The position numbers and the translations under genes are program-made. A stretch of DNA of 64,000 bases from Enterococcus mundtii (GTDB lineage Bacteria > Bacillota > Bacilli > Lactobacillales > Enterococcaceae): positions 2,222,001-2,286,000 of the forward strand of contig NZ_CP018061.1 in the NCBI RefSeq assembly GCF_002813755.1. Reading direction: 5' to 3'. Of this stretch, positions 26,745-36,377 are shown piece by piece (positions within the stretch are counted from its first letter, which is position 1; every line of letters begins with the position of its first letter). The notes beneath the pieces were generated by a model. The model saw only the letters and a list, made by a program, of their open reading frames with translations, searched no databases and was not told where the DNA came from.

Positions 26745-27569
26745 TTTGATCACTCCTTCGCTAAAATGAGATAGCTAGCTAACTATGTAAACGTGGTTGA
26801 GATAGAAGTATTCAACACCTAGAAATAAGCGACAAAAACAGATAATAATTCCCTATTTTTAGCTCCTTGTGGTCAATCAATTTTGCTTATAGAATAAGTA
26901 TGTTTATCAACTTTAGGTGTTGCGAAATGACTACTATCAAAGCCCCGATTATTTTAGGTCATAACAAACGAAAACAATGGGTTTATCTTTCTCTATTATT
27001 CTTGACACATTCTGACTGATTATCGATTTCACCACTATGAAACACGTATCTGATTACTAAATAGGACAGATAAATCTAAGTATTACGAGTTTTTTAACGG
27101 TTTGTTTTCAAATTTTCAAGATAGATTTGAAAACTCAACTTTCATTTCTTCAAGAAATAAAAAATAAATACGGGTGATTCAACTATCTCGAATATCTAGT
27201 TGACTTTTATTACTAAATCATCTGGACGTTTTGTTGTTTTTTCTATTGACCTGATTATACACACAAACCTATTTCTAAGTTGACCTATTATTTCTTGATA
27301 TTTAAATAACATTGGTATATGAACTAATAACTTTAATATCTTAGTGAAGGTTTTCCCGCTTAGCGATCAACCTAATAATTCTCTAACATTGAAGCAATTT
27401 GAATCGTTTGGAACAAAAATGAAATTCCTTTTTATTTCTATCCTTAAAATCGTGTATACGGTATTCGCAAGCCAGCTCCGCCAGAAATAAGCGGTGAAAC
27501 CCAAAAATTTGAAGAACAATTTTCGGGTTTCACCGCCTATTTCTCGGAGCTGAATACTTCTGTCACCAC
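26745..27569. other. Long intergenic region upstream of giant gene
   Basis: No coding frame is supportable in about 825 bp. It holds the ribosome site of the giant gene, a partial palindromic element (26800-26880), AT-rich sequence that must contain the promoter, and a full palindromic element (27463-27570). I could not single out a convincing -35/-10 pair. Confidence 0.5.
26795..26880. repeat. Intergenic palindromic element, partial copy G
   Basis: GAAGTATTCAACACCTAGAAATAAGC matches one border of copies B and C (GAAGTATTCAGCTCCGAGAAATA), but the long stem is not preserved. It lies in the upstream region of the giant gene, within about 140 bp of its start. Confidence 0.5.
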
Positions 27570-27570
27570 C
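27463..27570. repeat. Intergenic palindromic element, copy B
   Basis: The arms 27483-27509 and 27518-27544 pair over 27 bases with two mismatches around TGAAGAAC. The right border reads GGAGCTGAATACTTCTGTCACCACC (shown split: GGAGCTGAAT, ACTTCTGTCACCACC). It may also terminate the acetyltransferase transcript on the minus strand. Confidence 0.75.
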
Positions 27571-28151
27571 TATTTTTTAGGTGCTTTTTTTATTTTCGAT
27601 GATAAAATATCCATCACTATTTCATAATCAGGATTTTCACTACCATCAAATTTATCAGGGATGAACGTGAAACCTAAACTTTGATAAAGTTTGATCGCTG
27701 GGTGACTCCATGTCTGTGTGTGTAAATAGATTGGGCTTTGTGTCGTTATTTGCTGAAAACAACGGAGCACTTCGATCGTCAAACTTCTGGCGATTCCTTT
27801 TCCTTGATGTTCTGGCTTGACCGCTAACCAATGAAAAAGCGGATATTCTTTCTCACGAAGCTTCCACCAAGCAGTGCATGTGGCAATGCGTTCACCTTGT
27901 TCGTTGACCACAAAATACATACGCTTTGCCAGCTCTTCTGGATAAGGGGCAAAAGCTTGGTCAAAGTAAGCCAATGCCTGCTCCACGGTGTCAAATTCAC
28001 CGACTGCTGTTTCAATGATTGCCCAATCCTGCTCTGCTCCTGGTTGATACTTTTCAAAGCGATACTGCTGATTCAAGGGATAAGAAGGCAATTCTTCATT
28101 GAGTGGGCGTGTCATCCAAATCTCTGCATAGGGCAATTGCTTATCCAACAT
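27570..28151 (-). CDS. GNAT-family N-acetyltransferase
   Basis: This acetyltransferase has about 193 residues. The acetyl-CoA loop is LAVKPEHQGKGIARSLTIEVL, followed by the C-terminal IKLYQSLGFTFIPD. An N-terminal half of about 90 residues precedes it (VEQALAYFDQAFAPYPEELAKRMYFVVNEQGERIAT region). The ATG at 28151 follows AGGTGG; the frame also has a GTG one codon earlier. It is 18 bp downstream of murB and so likely in the same operon. The substrate is unknown. Confidence 0.82.
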   Translation of the reverse strand: MLDKQLPYAEIWMTRPLNEELPSYPLNQQYRFEKYQPGAEQDWAIIETAVGEFDTVEQALAYFDQAFAPYPEELAKRMYFVVNEQGERIATCTAWWKLREKEYPLFHWLAVKPEHQGKGIARSLTIEVLRCFQQITTQSPIYLHTQTWSHPAIKLYQSLGFTFIPDKFDGSENPDYEIVMDILSSKIKKAPKK

Positions 28152-28169
28152 CACACCACCTACTTTCCT

Positions 28170-29075
28170 TTAGCTTCTTTTTTCACCAATGATCCGTACT
28201 TCCGTCTCTAATGTAACATCAAACTTCTCTTTGATTACCTCTTGGATATGGGCAATCAACTCTGTATAATCAGTTGCTGTTGCATGGTCGATATTGACGA
28301 TAAAGCCGGCATGTTTTTCCGAAATCTGTGCGCCGCCCCATTTCAAGCCTTGTAACCCTGCTTCTTGGATCAGTTGTCCTGTGAAGTGTCCTTCAGGTCG
28401 TTTGAAGACACTACCGCATGAAGGGTATTCCAATGGTTGTTTTGCTTCACGCAATTCCGTCAATTCGTCCATCCGACCTTTGATCATCTCATGATCACCA
28501 GGTGTTAATTGGAAACGAGCTTCTAAGACGATAGCATCCATCTTCTGTAATTCACTATGGCGATAAGAAAAGGCCATTTCTTCATTTGACAGGGTTTGGA
28601 TCGTCCCATCACTTAATAATAAGTCGACTTCTGCAAACACGTCTTTGATCTCCCCACCGTAAGCTCCTGCATTCATGTAGACTGCACCGCCGATACTTCC
28701 AGGAATCCCACAGGCAAATTCGAATCCTGTCAAAGATTCTGCCAAGGCTGCATACGTCGTATCGATCAGTTTTGCACCTGCTTCTGCAATCACCATCGTG
28801 CCTTCAACGCTGATTTGGTTCATCTCTGTCAACATGATGACCACGCCGCGAATCCCACCATCTTGGACGATCAAGTTACTTGCATTTCCTAGTACCAACC
28901 ATGGCACTTGGTTTTCTCGACAATAATCAACTAACTGTTTGACTTCTGATTTGGTTTTGGGAAAAGCTAAAACATCTACCGGTCCACCGGTTTTGGTAAA
29001 TGTATAATGACTTAACGGTTCATCAAGCAACAGATTCAACTCTGGATTTTTTTTAACGATATCTTCTTTATTCAC
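28170..29075 (-). CDS. murB: UDP-N-acetylenolpyruvoylglucosamine reductase MurB
   Basis: MurB reduces the enolpyruvyl group to make UDP-MurNAc in peptidoglycan synthesis. The FAD-binding region has [36 protein letters not shown] and [24 protein letters not shown]. The active-site [11 protein letters not shown] and the final EKHAGFIVN are type II MurB features. The open frame runs up to an ATG at 29111, but AAAGGA is 9 bases before a GTG at 29075, giving 301 residues, the normal length, so GTG is chosen. Confidence 0.94.
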   Translation of the reverse strand: MNKEDIVKKNPELNLLLDEPLSHYTFTKTGGPVDVLAFPKTKSEVKQLVDYCRENQVPWLVLGNASNLIVQDGGIRGVVIMLTEMNQISVEGTMVIAEAGAKLIDTTYAALAESLTGFEFACGIPGSIGGAVYMNAGAYGGEIKDVFAEVDLLLSDGTIQTLSNEEMAFSYRHSELQKMDAIVLEARFQLTPGDHEMIKGRMDELTELREAKQPLEYPSCGSVFKRPEGHFTGQLIQEAGLQGLKWGGAQISEKHAGFIVNIDHATATDYTELIAHIQEVIKEKFDVTLETEVRIIGEKRS

Positions 29076-29145
29076 TGAGGACTTTCCTTTCTTTTCAAAC
29101 GTCCCCATCATTCTATCACGCTTAAAACAATCTTGCCAGTTTTGC

Positions 29146-30066
29146 TCAAAGCTGATGACGATAAATATTATTCAACATTTCCTCACAAAGCGCATGGCTG
29201 TCGTATACTCCAGCTTGTTTCAACTTTTCTTTGTCAGGTGTCGTTTCTTGCACCTCTTCAAAAAATCGTTCCACCATCGGCACAAAACCACGCTTGCTCA
29301 ATGTTGTTTCCCAATCACCAAATTTCTTTATTTCCACCGTATCTGGTTTACGGATGACTAATTCTGTCAGATCACTCAATTCATAGGTTCCTTGTTTGCT
29401 CGTCACTTGATAGGTTTCAGTATTCGCACCACTTCCAAGATCCATCGTCACGATTGCCATTTGGTTCGCAGTTTCAAGTTGCAACATCGCTACTTCCATA
29501 AGACCTTCCTTTTCTCGGATATGAGAAGTTGTTTTGATCACTGGTTCGTCTAATAAATAAACAGCCGTGTCCACTAGATGCAAGAACAGATCGTAAATGA
29601 CAAAAGCAGTCGTTTCTTTTGCCGCAATGCGATTTTTTTGTAACTGGATCAACCGTTTTTCTGGAATCGCTTTTAATTCTTCGACCATTGGAGCGAATCG
29701 TCGGTTGAAGCCCACCATTAAAATCACATGATGTTGTTCTGCCAATTCTTGTAACTCTTGGATTTCTTTTAGGTCAACACTTAAAGGCTTGTCGATATAA
29801 ACATGGATATTATGTTCCAAACATTTTTTAGCTAATTGAAAATGAACGCTTGTTGCCGCATGGATCATACATGCTTCGATTTCCTCTTCAATTAAGTCAT
29901 CCAGCGACTCATACAAATGAGCAAATCCATAGGTTTTCTTCAGACGATCTTTCGTTACCTGATTACGTGTCGCAAAATAAAAATCAACCATTCCTTGTTT
30001 CTCTGCATATGTGGGTAAATATGCTTTTTCGGCAATATTACCTACTCCTACTACGCCAATTTTCAT
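29146..30066 (-). CDS. Gfo/Idh/MocA-family oxidoreductase
   Basis: This NAD(P)-dependent oxidoreductase has 306 residues. It starts with the Rossmann motif [20 protein letters not shown] and contains the family EKP-like signature as [18 protein letters not shown] and [10 protein letters not shown]. Gfo/Idh/MocA proteins act on sugars or cyclitols; the substrate is not evident. It lies upstream of murB on the same strand with a 70-bp gap and has a good ribosome site (GGAGGG) before the ATG. The divergent neighbour is exoA. Confidence 0.88.
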   Translation of the reverse strand: MKIGVVGVGNIAEKAYLPTYAEKQGMVDFYFATRNQVTKDRLKKTYGFAHLYESLDDLIEEEIEACMIHAATSVHFQLAKKCLEHNIHVYIDKPLSVDLKEIQELQELAEQHHVILMVGFNRRFAPMVEELKAIPEKRLIQLQKNRIAAKETTAFVIYDLFLHLVDTAVYLLDEPVIKTTSHIREKEGLMEVAMLQLETANQMAIVTMDLGSGANTETYQVTSKQGTYELSDLTELVIRKPDTVEIKKFGDWETTLSKRGFVPMVERFFEEVQETTPDKEKLKQAGVYDSHALCEEMLNNIYRHQL

Positions 30067-30171
30067 GGTTTCCCTCCTGCTATCTGTTATTACTCTTATC
30101 TTACACTATTTTTAATAAAAATGAGGTACAATATAATCGCACAGACTTGATAGAAAAAGGAGCGTGTTTTT

Positions 30172-30924
30172 TTGAAACTGATTTCGTGGAATGTCAATGG
30201 TTTAAGAGCCATCGTCAATAAAAATTTTCTAGAAACATTTAAGGAATTTGATGCAGATTTCTTCTGTCTTCAAGAAACAAAGCTACAAGAAGGTCAAATC
30301 GACTTGGATTTACCAGGTTACCATCAATATTGGAATTATGCGGTCAAAAAAGGCTATTCAGGTACAGCGATCTTCGCCAAAGAACCTGCATTGAACGTTT
30401 CTTATGGAATGGGCATTGATGTCCATGATCAAGAAGGTCGTTTGATCACGTTAGAATATCCTGAATTTTACTTAGTCACTTGCTATACACCAAATTCACA
30501 AAATGAATTGAAACGCCTCGATTACCGTTTAGAATGGGAATCTGCTTTTTATGATTATTTAGAAGAGTTGAAAAAACAAAAACCGGTGATCGTTTGTGGG
30601 GATCTAAATGTCGCCCATGAAAACATCGATTTGAAGAATTGGAAAACGAATCAAAAAAGTGCCGGTTTCTCAATCGAAGAACGAAACGCATTGTCTCATT
30701 TACTTGATAATGGTTTTGTAGATACTTTCCGTTACTTCTATCCAGAGTTAGAAGGCGTCTATTCTTGGTGGAGTTATCGTTTCAATGCTCGAAAAAACAA
30801 TGCAGGTTGGCGTATCGATTACTTCTTGACGAGTGAAGATTTGACACCTCGTTTGGTTGATGCAAAAATCCATACATCGATTCTAGGTAGTGACCACTGC
30901 CCTGTCGAATTAATTATCGAATAG
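30172..30924 (+). CDS. exoA: Exodeoxyribonuclease III / AP endonuclease
   Basis: This class II AP endonuclease of base-excision repair has 250 residues. All key motifs are visible: ISWNVNGLRAI at the start, LQETKLQEGQ (catalytic Glu), GDLNVAHE (Asp/Asn pair) and GSDHCPVELI (catalytic His). Translation starts at TTG 30172, since AAGGAG precedes it by about 10 bases and no ATG lies near; the start keeps the conserved MKLISWN opening. It is divergent from the Gfo/Idh gene. Confidence 0.95.
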   Translation: MKLISWNVNGLRAIVNKNFLETFKEFDADFFCLQETKLQEGQIDLDLPGYHQYWNYAVKKGYSGTAIFAKEPALNVSYGMGIDVHDQEGRLITLEYPEFYLVTCYTPNSQNELKRLDYRLEWESAFYDYLEELKKQKPVIVCGDLNVAHENIDLKNWKTNQKSAGFSIEERNALSHLLDNGFVDTFRYFYPELEGVYSWWSYRFNARKNNAGWRIDYFLTSEDLTPRLVDAKIHTSILGSDHCPVELIIE

Positions 30925-31072
30925 TAAGGATAGCAACGGAAGAAATTGGGTTGTCCCGATTTTCTTCCCTTGATCCTTCACTGACACCATATTTACTTGT
31001 TACATAGTCTGAAAAAAACTATTTCTTTTCATACAAATCTATGTTATGGTTTATTTTTTAAAGGAGGCTTAT

Positions 31073-31612
31073 TTGAAAATGAATTTTATCGCGATGGACT
31101 TTGAAACTGCGAACCACCAATCTCATAGTGCGTGTTCCTTAGCCCTTGTCAAAGTGGAGAACAGTCAGATTGTCGATGAATTTTATACCTTGATCCAACC
31201 GGAAACGCCGTTTTTCTGGCGTAACATCCAGATCCATGGCATCCGACCCGAAGATGTCCAACAGGCACCTAAATTTCCAGATGTTTGGCAGAAAATCGAA
31301 AAGTATTTCCAAAAAAACCGATTAGTCGTTGCGCATAACGCCGCATTTGATACAAAAGTATTGGCTGGTTGTTTAGATTATTATCAGTTGCCTCAACCGA
31401 ACTATCTCTCATTGTGTACCGTCAAAACAAGTCGCCGCTTGTTTCCGGAGATGCCAAATCATCGCTTGAATACAGTTTGTGAAAATTTGGATATCACGTT
31501 GAAAAATCACCATGATGCGTTAGAAGATAGTCGAGCATGCGCGGAAATCTTGTTATATCAGGAAAAATTTTTTGGGACAGACCCATTGAAAAAATTAGTC
31601 ACAGTGAAATAG
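31073..31612 (+). CDS. DEDDh 3'-5' exonuclease, PolIII epsilon-like
   Basis: This DnaQ-like exonuclease has about 179 residues. ExoI is AMDFETANH, ExoII lies in VVAHNAAFDTKVL, and ExoIII is HHDALEDSRACAEIL, which gives the DEDDh set of metal ligands. It is a stand-alone domain, not part of PolC or DinG. AAGGAGG at 31061 is 5 bases from a TTG at 31073 and 11 from an ATG at 31079; either could be the start, and both give nearly the same protein. The role is likely DNA or RNA trimming. Confidence 0.87.
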   Translation: MKMNFIAMDFETANHQSHSACSLALVKVENSQIVDEFYTLIQPETPFFWRNIQIHGIRPEDVQQAPKFPDVWQKIEKYFQKNRLVVAHNAAFDTKVLAGCLDYYQLPQPNYLSLCTVKTSRRLFPEMPNHRLNTVCENLDITLKNHHDALEDSRACAEILLYQEKFFGTDPLKKLVTVK

Positions 31613-31690
31613 TTCAATTAGCTAAAATAAGCTAATTCTTTCATTTCTACTTGTTGATTCCCTCGTACGAAAGAATCAACGATGACGATA

Positions 31691-31737
31691 AACAAAGAAC
31701 CTGAAAAGTGGTCAACTACTTTTCAGGTTCTTTGTTT
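31691..31737. terminator. Bidirectional terminator
   Basis: A perfect 19-base inverted repeat (AACAAAGAACCTGAAAAGT with its complement) lies between the converging exonuclease and acetyltransferase genes, with an A-tract and a T-tract on its two sides. Confidence 0.9.
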
Positions 31738-31743
31738 TTGAAA

Positions 31744-32271
31744 TCAGTTTATTTCATGCTCAATCGTTCGTTTCATCTTGATTATCGCCAATGATTGACC
31801 TTGTCTTCTCGAAGAGTCAACACTTTGGGTTTCCTCTTGAAACCCCATTTTTTGATAAAGATGGACGGCTCGTTGATTGCCCGCCAATACGTCAAGAACC
31901 AACGTACTAAATCGCGTATTTTCTGTAGCCCAAATAATTGCCTCTTCTAAAAGAATCGTGCCTAACCCCATCCCCCAATATTCTTTCAAGATACTGATCC
32001 CTATTTCGCCATGTCGGGGCAAACCAGGTTTGGGAGCAACAGAAACAACACCTACCACCTGTTTTTTGACACAGGCTAAAAATAATAAGTGTTCTGCACT
32101 TTCTTTTATTCGAGACAATTCAGTTGCAAGTACCTCTTTACTTTTATTAAGTGAACGCTCCTCAACAACAAAATAATCCGTTTCTTGTCTCGCTTGGCGT
32201 AGCATCACTAACAATCCTTGAGCATCTGATTTCTCCGCTTCTTTTAACGTCAGTTCAACATCATTAGCCAT
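31744..32271 (-). CDS. GNAT-family acetyltransferase beside tsaE
   Basis: This GNAT protein has 175 residues. The acetyl-CoA site is SILKEYWGMGLGTILLEEAI, and the ending is AVHLYQKMGFQEE. The frame opens earlier, but the ATG at 32271 overlaps the tsaE stop by 8 bases and starts MANDVELTLKEAEKSD, a natural GNAT beginning. Position after tsaE is common in Firmicutes. It is not clearly RimI, because the family-specific residues are not evident, so the substrate is open. Confidence 0.82.
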   Translation of the reverse strand: MANDVELTLKEAEKSDAQGLLVMLRQARQETDYFVVEERSLNKSKEVLATELSRIKESAEHLLFLACVKKQVVGVVSVAPKPGLPRHGEIGISILKEYWGMGLGTILLEEAIIWATENTRFSTLVLDVLAGNQRAVHLYQKMGFQEETQSVDSSRRQGQSLAIIKMKRTIEHEIN

Positions 32272-32743
32272 GAGAATCCGCCCATGCTTCATAGATACGT
32301 TTTTCAAACTCTTGACTATTCGGCCCGTATGATTGGAATTTCACATACCTTTTTTCTGATTCTGTATCACTTTTTTCAATAATCAGTTCCAAATAATCTT
32401 CAGGTAAAGCATCTTCTAATAGATTTCCCCACTCAATGACTGAAAGTCCATCACCTTCAAAATATTCATCTAATCCCAAATCAGCACCGCTAGCAGCGAC
32501 ACGATAGATATCCATATGGTACAAAGGCATTTTTCCTTGTGTATATTCACGAATGATCGTATAGGTCGGACTCTTGATCATTTGATCGATGCCTAATCCT
32601 TTTGCAATTCCTTTTGTCAAAGTCGTTTTACCAGCACCTAGATCACCAGTCAACACTAGATTATCTCCCGGATGAGCGACTTTTCCAATGATTTCTGCTA
32701 ATTGGTCTGTCATCGCCACACTTGTTAATTCAATCATCATCAT
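32264..32743 (-). CDS. tsaE: tRNA t6A biosynthesis ATPase TsaE
   Basis: TsaE (YjeE/YdiB) is the P-loop ATPase of the TsaBDE complex that makes threonylcarbamoyl-adenosine at tRNA position 37. It has 159 residues. Walker A is LTGDLGAGKTTLTKGIA, and other family motifs are IKSPTYTIIREY, LYHMDIYR and SVIEWGN. The start is one of three tandem ATGs after a GAGGAGAA site. It is followed by an overlapping GNAT gene and preceded by pta on the same strand. Confidence 0.94.
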   Translation of the reverse strand: MMMIELTSVAMTDQLAEIIGKVAHPGDNLVLTGDLGAGKTTLTKGIAKGLGIDQMIKSPTYTIIREYTQGKMPLYHMDIYRVAASGADLGLDEYFEGDGLSVIEWGNLLEDALPEDYLELIIEKSDTESEKRYVKFQSYGPNSQEFEKRIYEAWADSHG

Positions 32744-32786
32744 TTCTCCTCATTCTTTTTTGTCAGTATAACGTGTAATCCAACAA

Positions 32787-32836
32787 AAAAAAAGAAAAGA
32801 GTCAGGAATCCTCAGCTCCCTAGCCCTTTTCTTTTT
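32787..32836 (-). terminator. Terminator of pta
   Basis: On the minus strand AAAAGAAAAGGGCTAGGGA folds back onto a C/T-rich arm ending in CTTTTCTTTTTTTTT, just beyond the pta stop. Confidence 0.6.
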
Positions 32837-32851
32837 AGATCTACTGTTCGA

Positions 32852-33832
32852 TTAATCTAATAATGTTTGTGCACCTGTAATGATCGCTAATTTGTAGACA
32901 TCTTCTTCATTAGCACCACGAGAAAGGTCACTTACTGGTTTGTTCAATCCTTGTAAGATTGGTCCGATTGCTTCAAAGTTACCAAAACGTTGAGCGATCT
33001 TGTAGCCAATGTTTCCTGATTGTAATTCAGGGAAGACAAAGACTGTTGCTTGACCTGCCACTTTAGAATCAGGGGCTTTTAATTGTGCGACTGCTGGAAC
33101 GTAAGAAGCATCAAATTGTAATTCGCCATCGATCGTATATTGAGGCGCTAATTCTTTCGCGATTCTTGTTGCTTCAACCACTTTATCTACTTCAGGAGCT
33201 GCTGCAGAACCTTTTGTTGAAAAGCTCATCAATGCGATTTTTGGATCGATATCGAATAGTTCAGCTGTTTTTGCTGATTCCACAGCAATTTCAGCTAATT
33301 CTTGTGCGTTTGGATTCACGTTGATCGCACAGTCAGAAAAGACATATTTTTCTTGATCTCTACCGCGAACCATGATCATAGCACCACTTGTACGACTTAC
33401 ACCTGGTTTTGTTTTGATGATTTGTAGTGCTGGACGTACTGTATCTCCGGTTGAATGGATCGCTCCAGAAACCATACCATCAGCAATGCCCATATATGTA
33501 AGCATTGTTCCAAAGTAATTGACATCTTTTAAGATTTTTTCTGCTTGTTCTTTTGTTGCTTTTCCATTACGGCGTTCAACAAAAGCTTCGACCATTTCAT
33601 CCCATTTTTCATAATCATTTGGATTGATGATCGTGAAGTTAGATGTTTGGATACCACGTGCATTCGCTGCTGCTTCAATTTCTTCTTTGCTACCGATCAA
33701 AATCGGTTCAACTAATTCTTCTGCTTTTAAACGTGCTGCTGCTCCTAAAATTCTTGCATCCGTTGCTTCTGGAAACACGATTTTGATGCCGCGACGTACA
33801 ATTTTAAATCTTAAACTATCAAACAATTCCAC
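32852..33832 (-). CDS. pta: Phosphate acetyltransferase
   Basis: Pta converts acetyl-CoA and phosphate to acetyl phosphate, the first half of the Pta-AckA ATP-yielding pathway. It is the short 326-residue form. Motifs include IVFPEATDARIL, MVSGAIHSTGDTVRPALQII, SDCAINVNPNAQELAEIA, GELQFDASYVPAVAQLKAP and NIGYKIAQRFG. Translation starts at GTG 33832 behind GGGGGTC. It is the first gene before tsaE, with a terminator between, so tsaE may depend on its own promoter or on read-through. Confidence 0.95.
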   Translation of the reverse strand: MELFDSLRFKIVRRGIKIVFPEATDARILGAAARLKAEELVEPILIGSKEEIEAAANARGIQTSNFTIINPNDYEKWDEMVEAFVERRNGKATKEQAEKILKDVNYFGTMLTYMGIADGMVSGAIHSTGDTVRPALQIIKTKPGVSRTSGAMIMVRGRDQEKYVFSDCAINVNPNAQELAEIAVESAKTAELFDIDPKIALMSFSTKGSAAAPEVDKVVEATRIAKELAPQYTIDGELQFDASYVPAVAQLKAPDSKVAGQATVFVFPELQSGNIGYKIAQRFGNFEAIGPILQGLNKPVSDLSRGANEEDVYKLAIITGAQTLLD

Positions 33833-33987
33833 AAGATGACCCCCAGTTATTTTTATTAACTACCATGATACACTATTATCAAAAAAAAGAACAGTTTTAA
33901 ATTTCTGTATCAGTCAGATTATGGATAATAATTAAGTTTTTCACATAATTTGGCAAAACTGCACTATAACAGGAAAGCGCTGTATCA

Positions 33988-34677
33988 TTACACTGTTTTA
34001 GGCAGTTGCCAATCAATCGGTGTTTCACCCAGAGCAAGCAAAGCATCATTCGTTTTTGAAAATGGTTTTGAGCCAAAAAAGCCACGATGTGCCGATAATG
34101 GGCTTGGATGTGGAGCTGTTATTATAATGTGTCGACTTTTATCGATCATTTTCATTTTTTCTTGTGCAGGTTTGCCCCAAAGAATAAACACGATCGGTTT
34201 GTCTCGTTCATTCAGCTTCTCAATGATCGCATCCGTCAATTGTTCCCAGCCTTTTCCGCGATGAGAATAAGCTTGCCCTTCTCTGACAGTTAGTACAGTA
34301 TTCAAAAGCAGAACACCTTGTTTGGCCCAAGTCACTAAATTCCCATGAGGAACTGGTTCGATCCCTAAGTCATTCTTCAATTCCTTGTAGATATTGACCA
34401 GAGACGGTGGTGTTTTTACTCCTGGTTGTACGGAAAAAGAAAGCCCATGCGCTTGATTTGCCCCATGATAAGGGTCTTGTCCTAGAATCACGACTTTGAC
34501 TTCTTCATAGGGAGTCAGCTCTAACGCTTCATAAACATGATACATATCCGGATGGATTTTTTGAGTTGCGTACTCATTTTTTAAAAATATTCTCAACTGC
34601 TGATAGTAGTCTTTTTCAAATTCATCAGCTAATACTTCTTGCCAACTATTGTGGATGATTTTCTTCAAATTTCCCAC
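33988..34677 (-). CDS. ung: Uracil-DNA glycosylase
   Basis: Family 1 UDG, 229 residues, removes uracil from DNA. The catalytic water-activating motif is GQDPYHG, the uracil-binding site follows as GLSFSV, and the leucine-intercalation loop is [30 protein letters not shown] is also standard. AGGTGGG precedes the ATG. It lies upstream of pta on the same strand with a 155-bp gap. Confidence 0.96.
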   Translation of the reverse strand: MGNLKKIIHNSWQEVLADEFEKDYYQQLRIFLKNEYATQKIHPDMYHVYEALELTPYEEVKVVILGQDPYHGANQAHGLSFSVQPGVKTPPSLVNIYKELKNDLGIEPVPHGNLVTWAKQGVLLLNTVLTVREGQAYSHRGKGWEQLTDAIIEKLNERDKPIVFILWGKPAQEKMKMIDKSRHIIITAPHPSPLSAHRGFFGSKPFSKTNDALLALGETPIDWQLPKTV

Positions 34678-34791
34678 CTCCTATTTTCCAGAATAACTCA
34701 CAAATTATTTGTTAACAAGTCAAAATCTTCCATCTTATCTCGCATTAGTATGTTAAACTAGGAGGGAGAAAAGGAAAGGAACGGTAATCAC

Positions 34792-35661
34792 ATGATCAAA
34801 TTAATTGCCTCTGATATGGACGGCACTTTACTCGATGCACATATGAGTATCTCAACAGAAAATACTGAAGCAATCCGCATGGCAAATGAGCTGGGGATTG
34901 AATTTATGGTCGCTACTGGACGTAACGCACAAGAAGCACGAGCAGCCTTAGATGAAGCAGGAATCGATTGTGCGATGATCACTTTGAATGGCGCGCAAGT
35001 TTTTGACAGATCCGGTAAGTCGCTTTTTACAGTGCCAATTCCAAGTCCCCAAGCCATGACAGTCATGGATATTTTAGATGCAAATGGTATTTATTACGAG
35101 GTAGCGACAAACCAAGGATTGTATTCGGAAAGCCAACCAAAAAGAATCGAAAGCTTTGCTTCTTCCATTGCGACCCATATGCCCCATTTGACTTACAAAA
35201 TGGCGATCGCCATGGCTTCAGCTAATCTTGAACTCTTACACATCACTTATGTTGATAGCATTCGCGAATTACTACTTGATGATAAACTTGAAGTCCTAAA
35301 AATCATCTGTTTCCATACTGAAGGCCCACGTATTTTAGGCCCTGTAGGGAAAGAAATCAGTAATTTAGGCGAACTGGCAGTGACCTCTTCTGGTCAAAAC
35401 AATCTTGAAGTCAACCATAAAAATGCTCAAAAAGGAATCGCAGTTGCTCATGTCGCTCATGAACGAGGGATTACTTTAGATGAAGTCATGACGATCGGTG
35501 ATAATTTCAATGATGTCAGTATGTTGCAAACCGCCGGCGTTAGTTTCGCCATGGGAAATGCAGAGATTGAAGTCAAAGATTACGCTAAATACTTAACAGA
35601 CACAAATCTTGAATCAGGTGTTGGCAAAGCCATCTTACGCGCAATCAACGAAAACCTATAG
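34792..35661 (+). CDS. Cof-type HAD phosphatase
   Basis: This HAD-superfamily type IIB hydrolase has 289 residues. Motif I is IASDMDGTLLD, motif II includes FMVATGRN, and motif IV is GDNFNDVSMLQTAGVSFAMGNA. The cap domain between residues 85 and 190 is of Cof type. Such enzymes dephosphorylate sugar phosphates or FMN-like substrates; the specific one is not visible. It starts after AAGGAA and precedes a YxjI-like gene by 26 bp. Confidence 0.9.
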   Translation: MIKLIASDMDGTLLDAHMSISTENTEAIRMANELGIEFMVATGRNAQEARAALDEAGIDCAMITLNGAQVFDRSGKSLFTVPIPSPQAMTVMDILDANGIYYEVATNQGLYSESQPKRIESFASSIATHMPHLTYKMAIAMASANLELLHITYVDSIRELLLDDKLEVLKIICFHTEGPRILGPVGKEISNLGELAVTSSGQNNLEVNHKNAQKGIAVAHVAHERGITLDEVMTIGDNFNDVSMLQTAGVSFAMGNAEIEVKDYAKYLTDTNLESGVGKAILRAINENL

Positions 35662-35687
35662 TTGTTTGAAGAAAGAGGGGAACAAAT

Positions 35688-36203
35688 ATGTCAGAATTTT
35701 TCATTCAGGAAAAACAGCTGAGTCGTGCGACTCGGACGATCGTCAAAGACGAAAAAGGTAAATCACTTTTTTTGATGGTCGGCCGCTGGGGAACGAAAGG
35801 AGATGCCTTGTCTCTTTATGCCATGAATGGTGATCTAGTCGCACATATCAAACAAATCAGTCTGACATTTGGTACACGCTTTGAACTTTACAAAGATTTC
35901 GAAAAAGTCGGTACGATGCAAAAGATTTTCAATTGGCCAGGAGATTTTTATTATATTCGCCGATTACATTGGACTGTTCAAGGAGATATCTATAATCATC
36001 GTTATCAGATCCAGCATTTCAATGAACTAATCATGGAGATGGACAAAGCAACCCTCTTTACCGGTGATTATTATGTTCTTGATATCCCTTGTGAAGAAAA
36101 TGCGCCTATCTGTATCTGTATTGCTGCTGTCCTTGATTATTGGCTCTATCGAAAAAACAAAGACAAAGAAACACCTCTTTCTTATCGCTTTGATGTCAAC
36201 TAA
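35688..36203 (+). CDS. LURP-one-related (YxjI-like) protein
   Basis: This tubby-like β-barrel-type protein has 171 residues and no transmembrane segment. It matches the LURP1/YxjI family in its repeating strand pattern: MSEFFIQEKQLSRATRTIVK, then FLMVGRWGTKGDALSLYAMN, then ALFTGDYYVLDI. It follows the Cof gene by 26 bp after an AAGAAAGAGGGG site and may be co-transcribed. The family has no firmly known biochemical role in bacteria. Confidence 0.75.
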   Translation: MSEFFIQEKQLSRATRTIVKDEKGKSLFLMVGRWGTKGDALSLYAMNGDLVAHIKQISLTFGTRFELYKDFEKVGTMQKIFNWPGDFYYIRRLHWTVQGDIYNHRYQIQHFNELIMEMDKATLFTGDYYVLDIPCEENAPICICIAAVLDYWLYRKNKDKETPLSYRFDVN

Positions 36204-36209
36204 AAACAA

Positions 36210-36325
36210 GGTTGTGACAGAAGTGTCCAGCTCCGAGAAATAAGCCAGAAAACTCCGAAAATTGTCTTTCAAATTTTTGGAGTTTTCTGGCTTATTTCTA
36301 AAGGAGTTACTTCTGGAACACCGTT
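36210..36325. repeat. Intergenic palindromic element, copy C
   Basis: The arms 36236-36263 and 36271-36299 pair over about 28 bases with one G-U. The borders are GTTGTGACAGAAGTGTCCAG on the left and GGAGTTACTTCTGGAACACC on the right. It is the reverse orientation of copy B. It separates two converging genes and is long enough to act as a bidirectional terminator. Confidence 0.8.
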
Positions 36326-36377
36326 TATTCAAGTTTAAGGGGATAAGACAATTAATGTCACAGCTTCGTTTTTTCTT

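Noticed and set aside
26745..26753. GTG at 26753 as start of the giant gene
   Set aside because: It overlaps the AAGGAG ribosome site; the ATG at 26744 has 8-base spacing.
30940..30985. Terminator after exoA
   Set aside because: The inverted repeat (GGAAGAAA with TTTTCTTCC) is imperfect and no T-run follows, so it is not listed.
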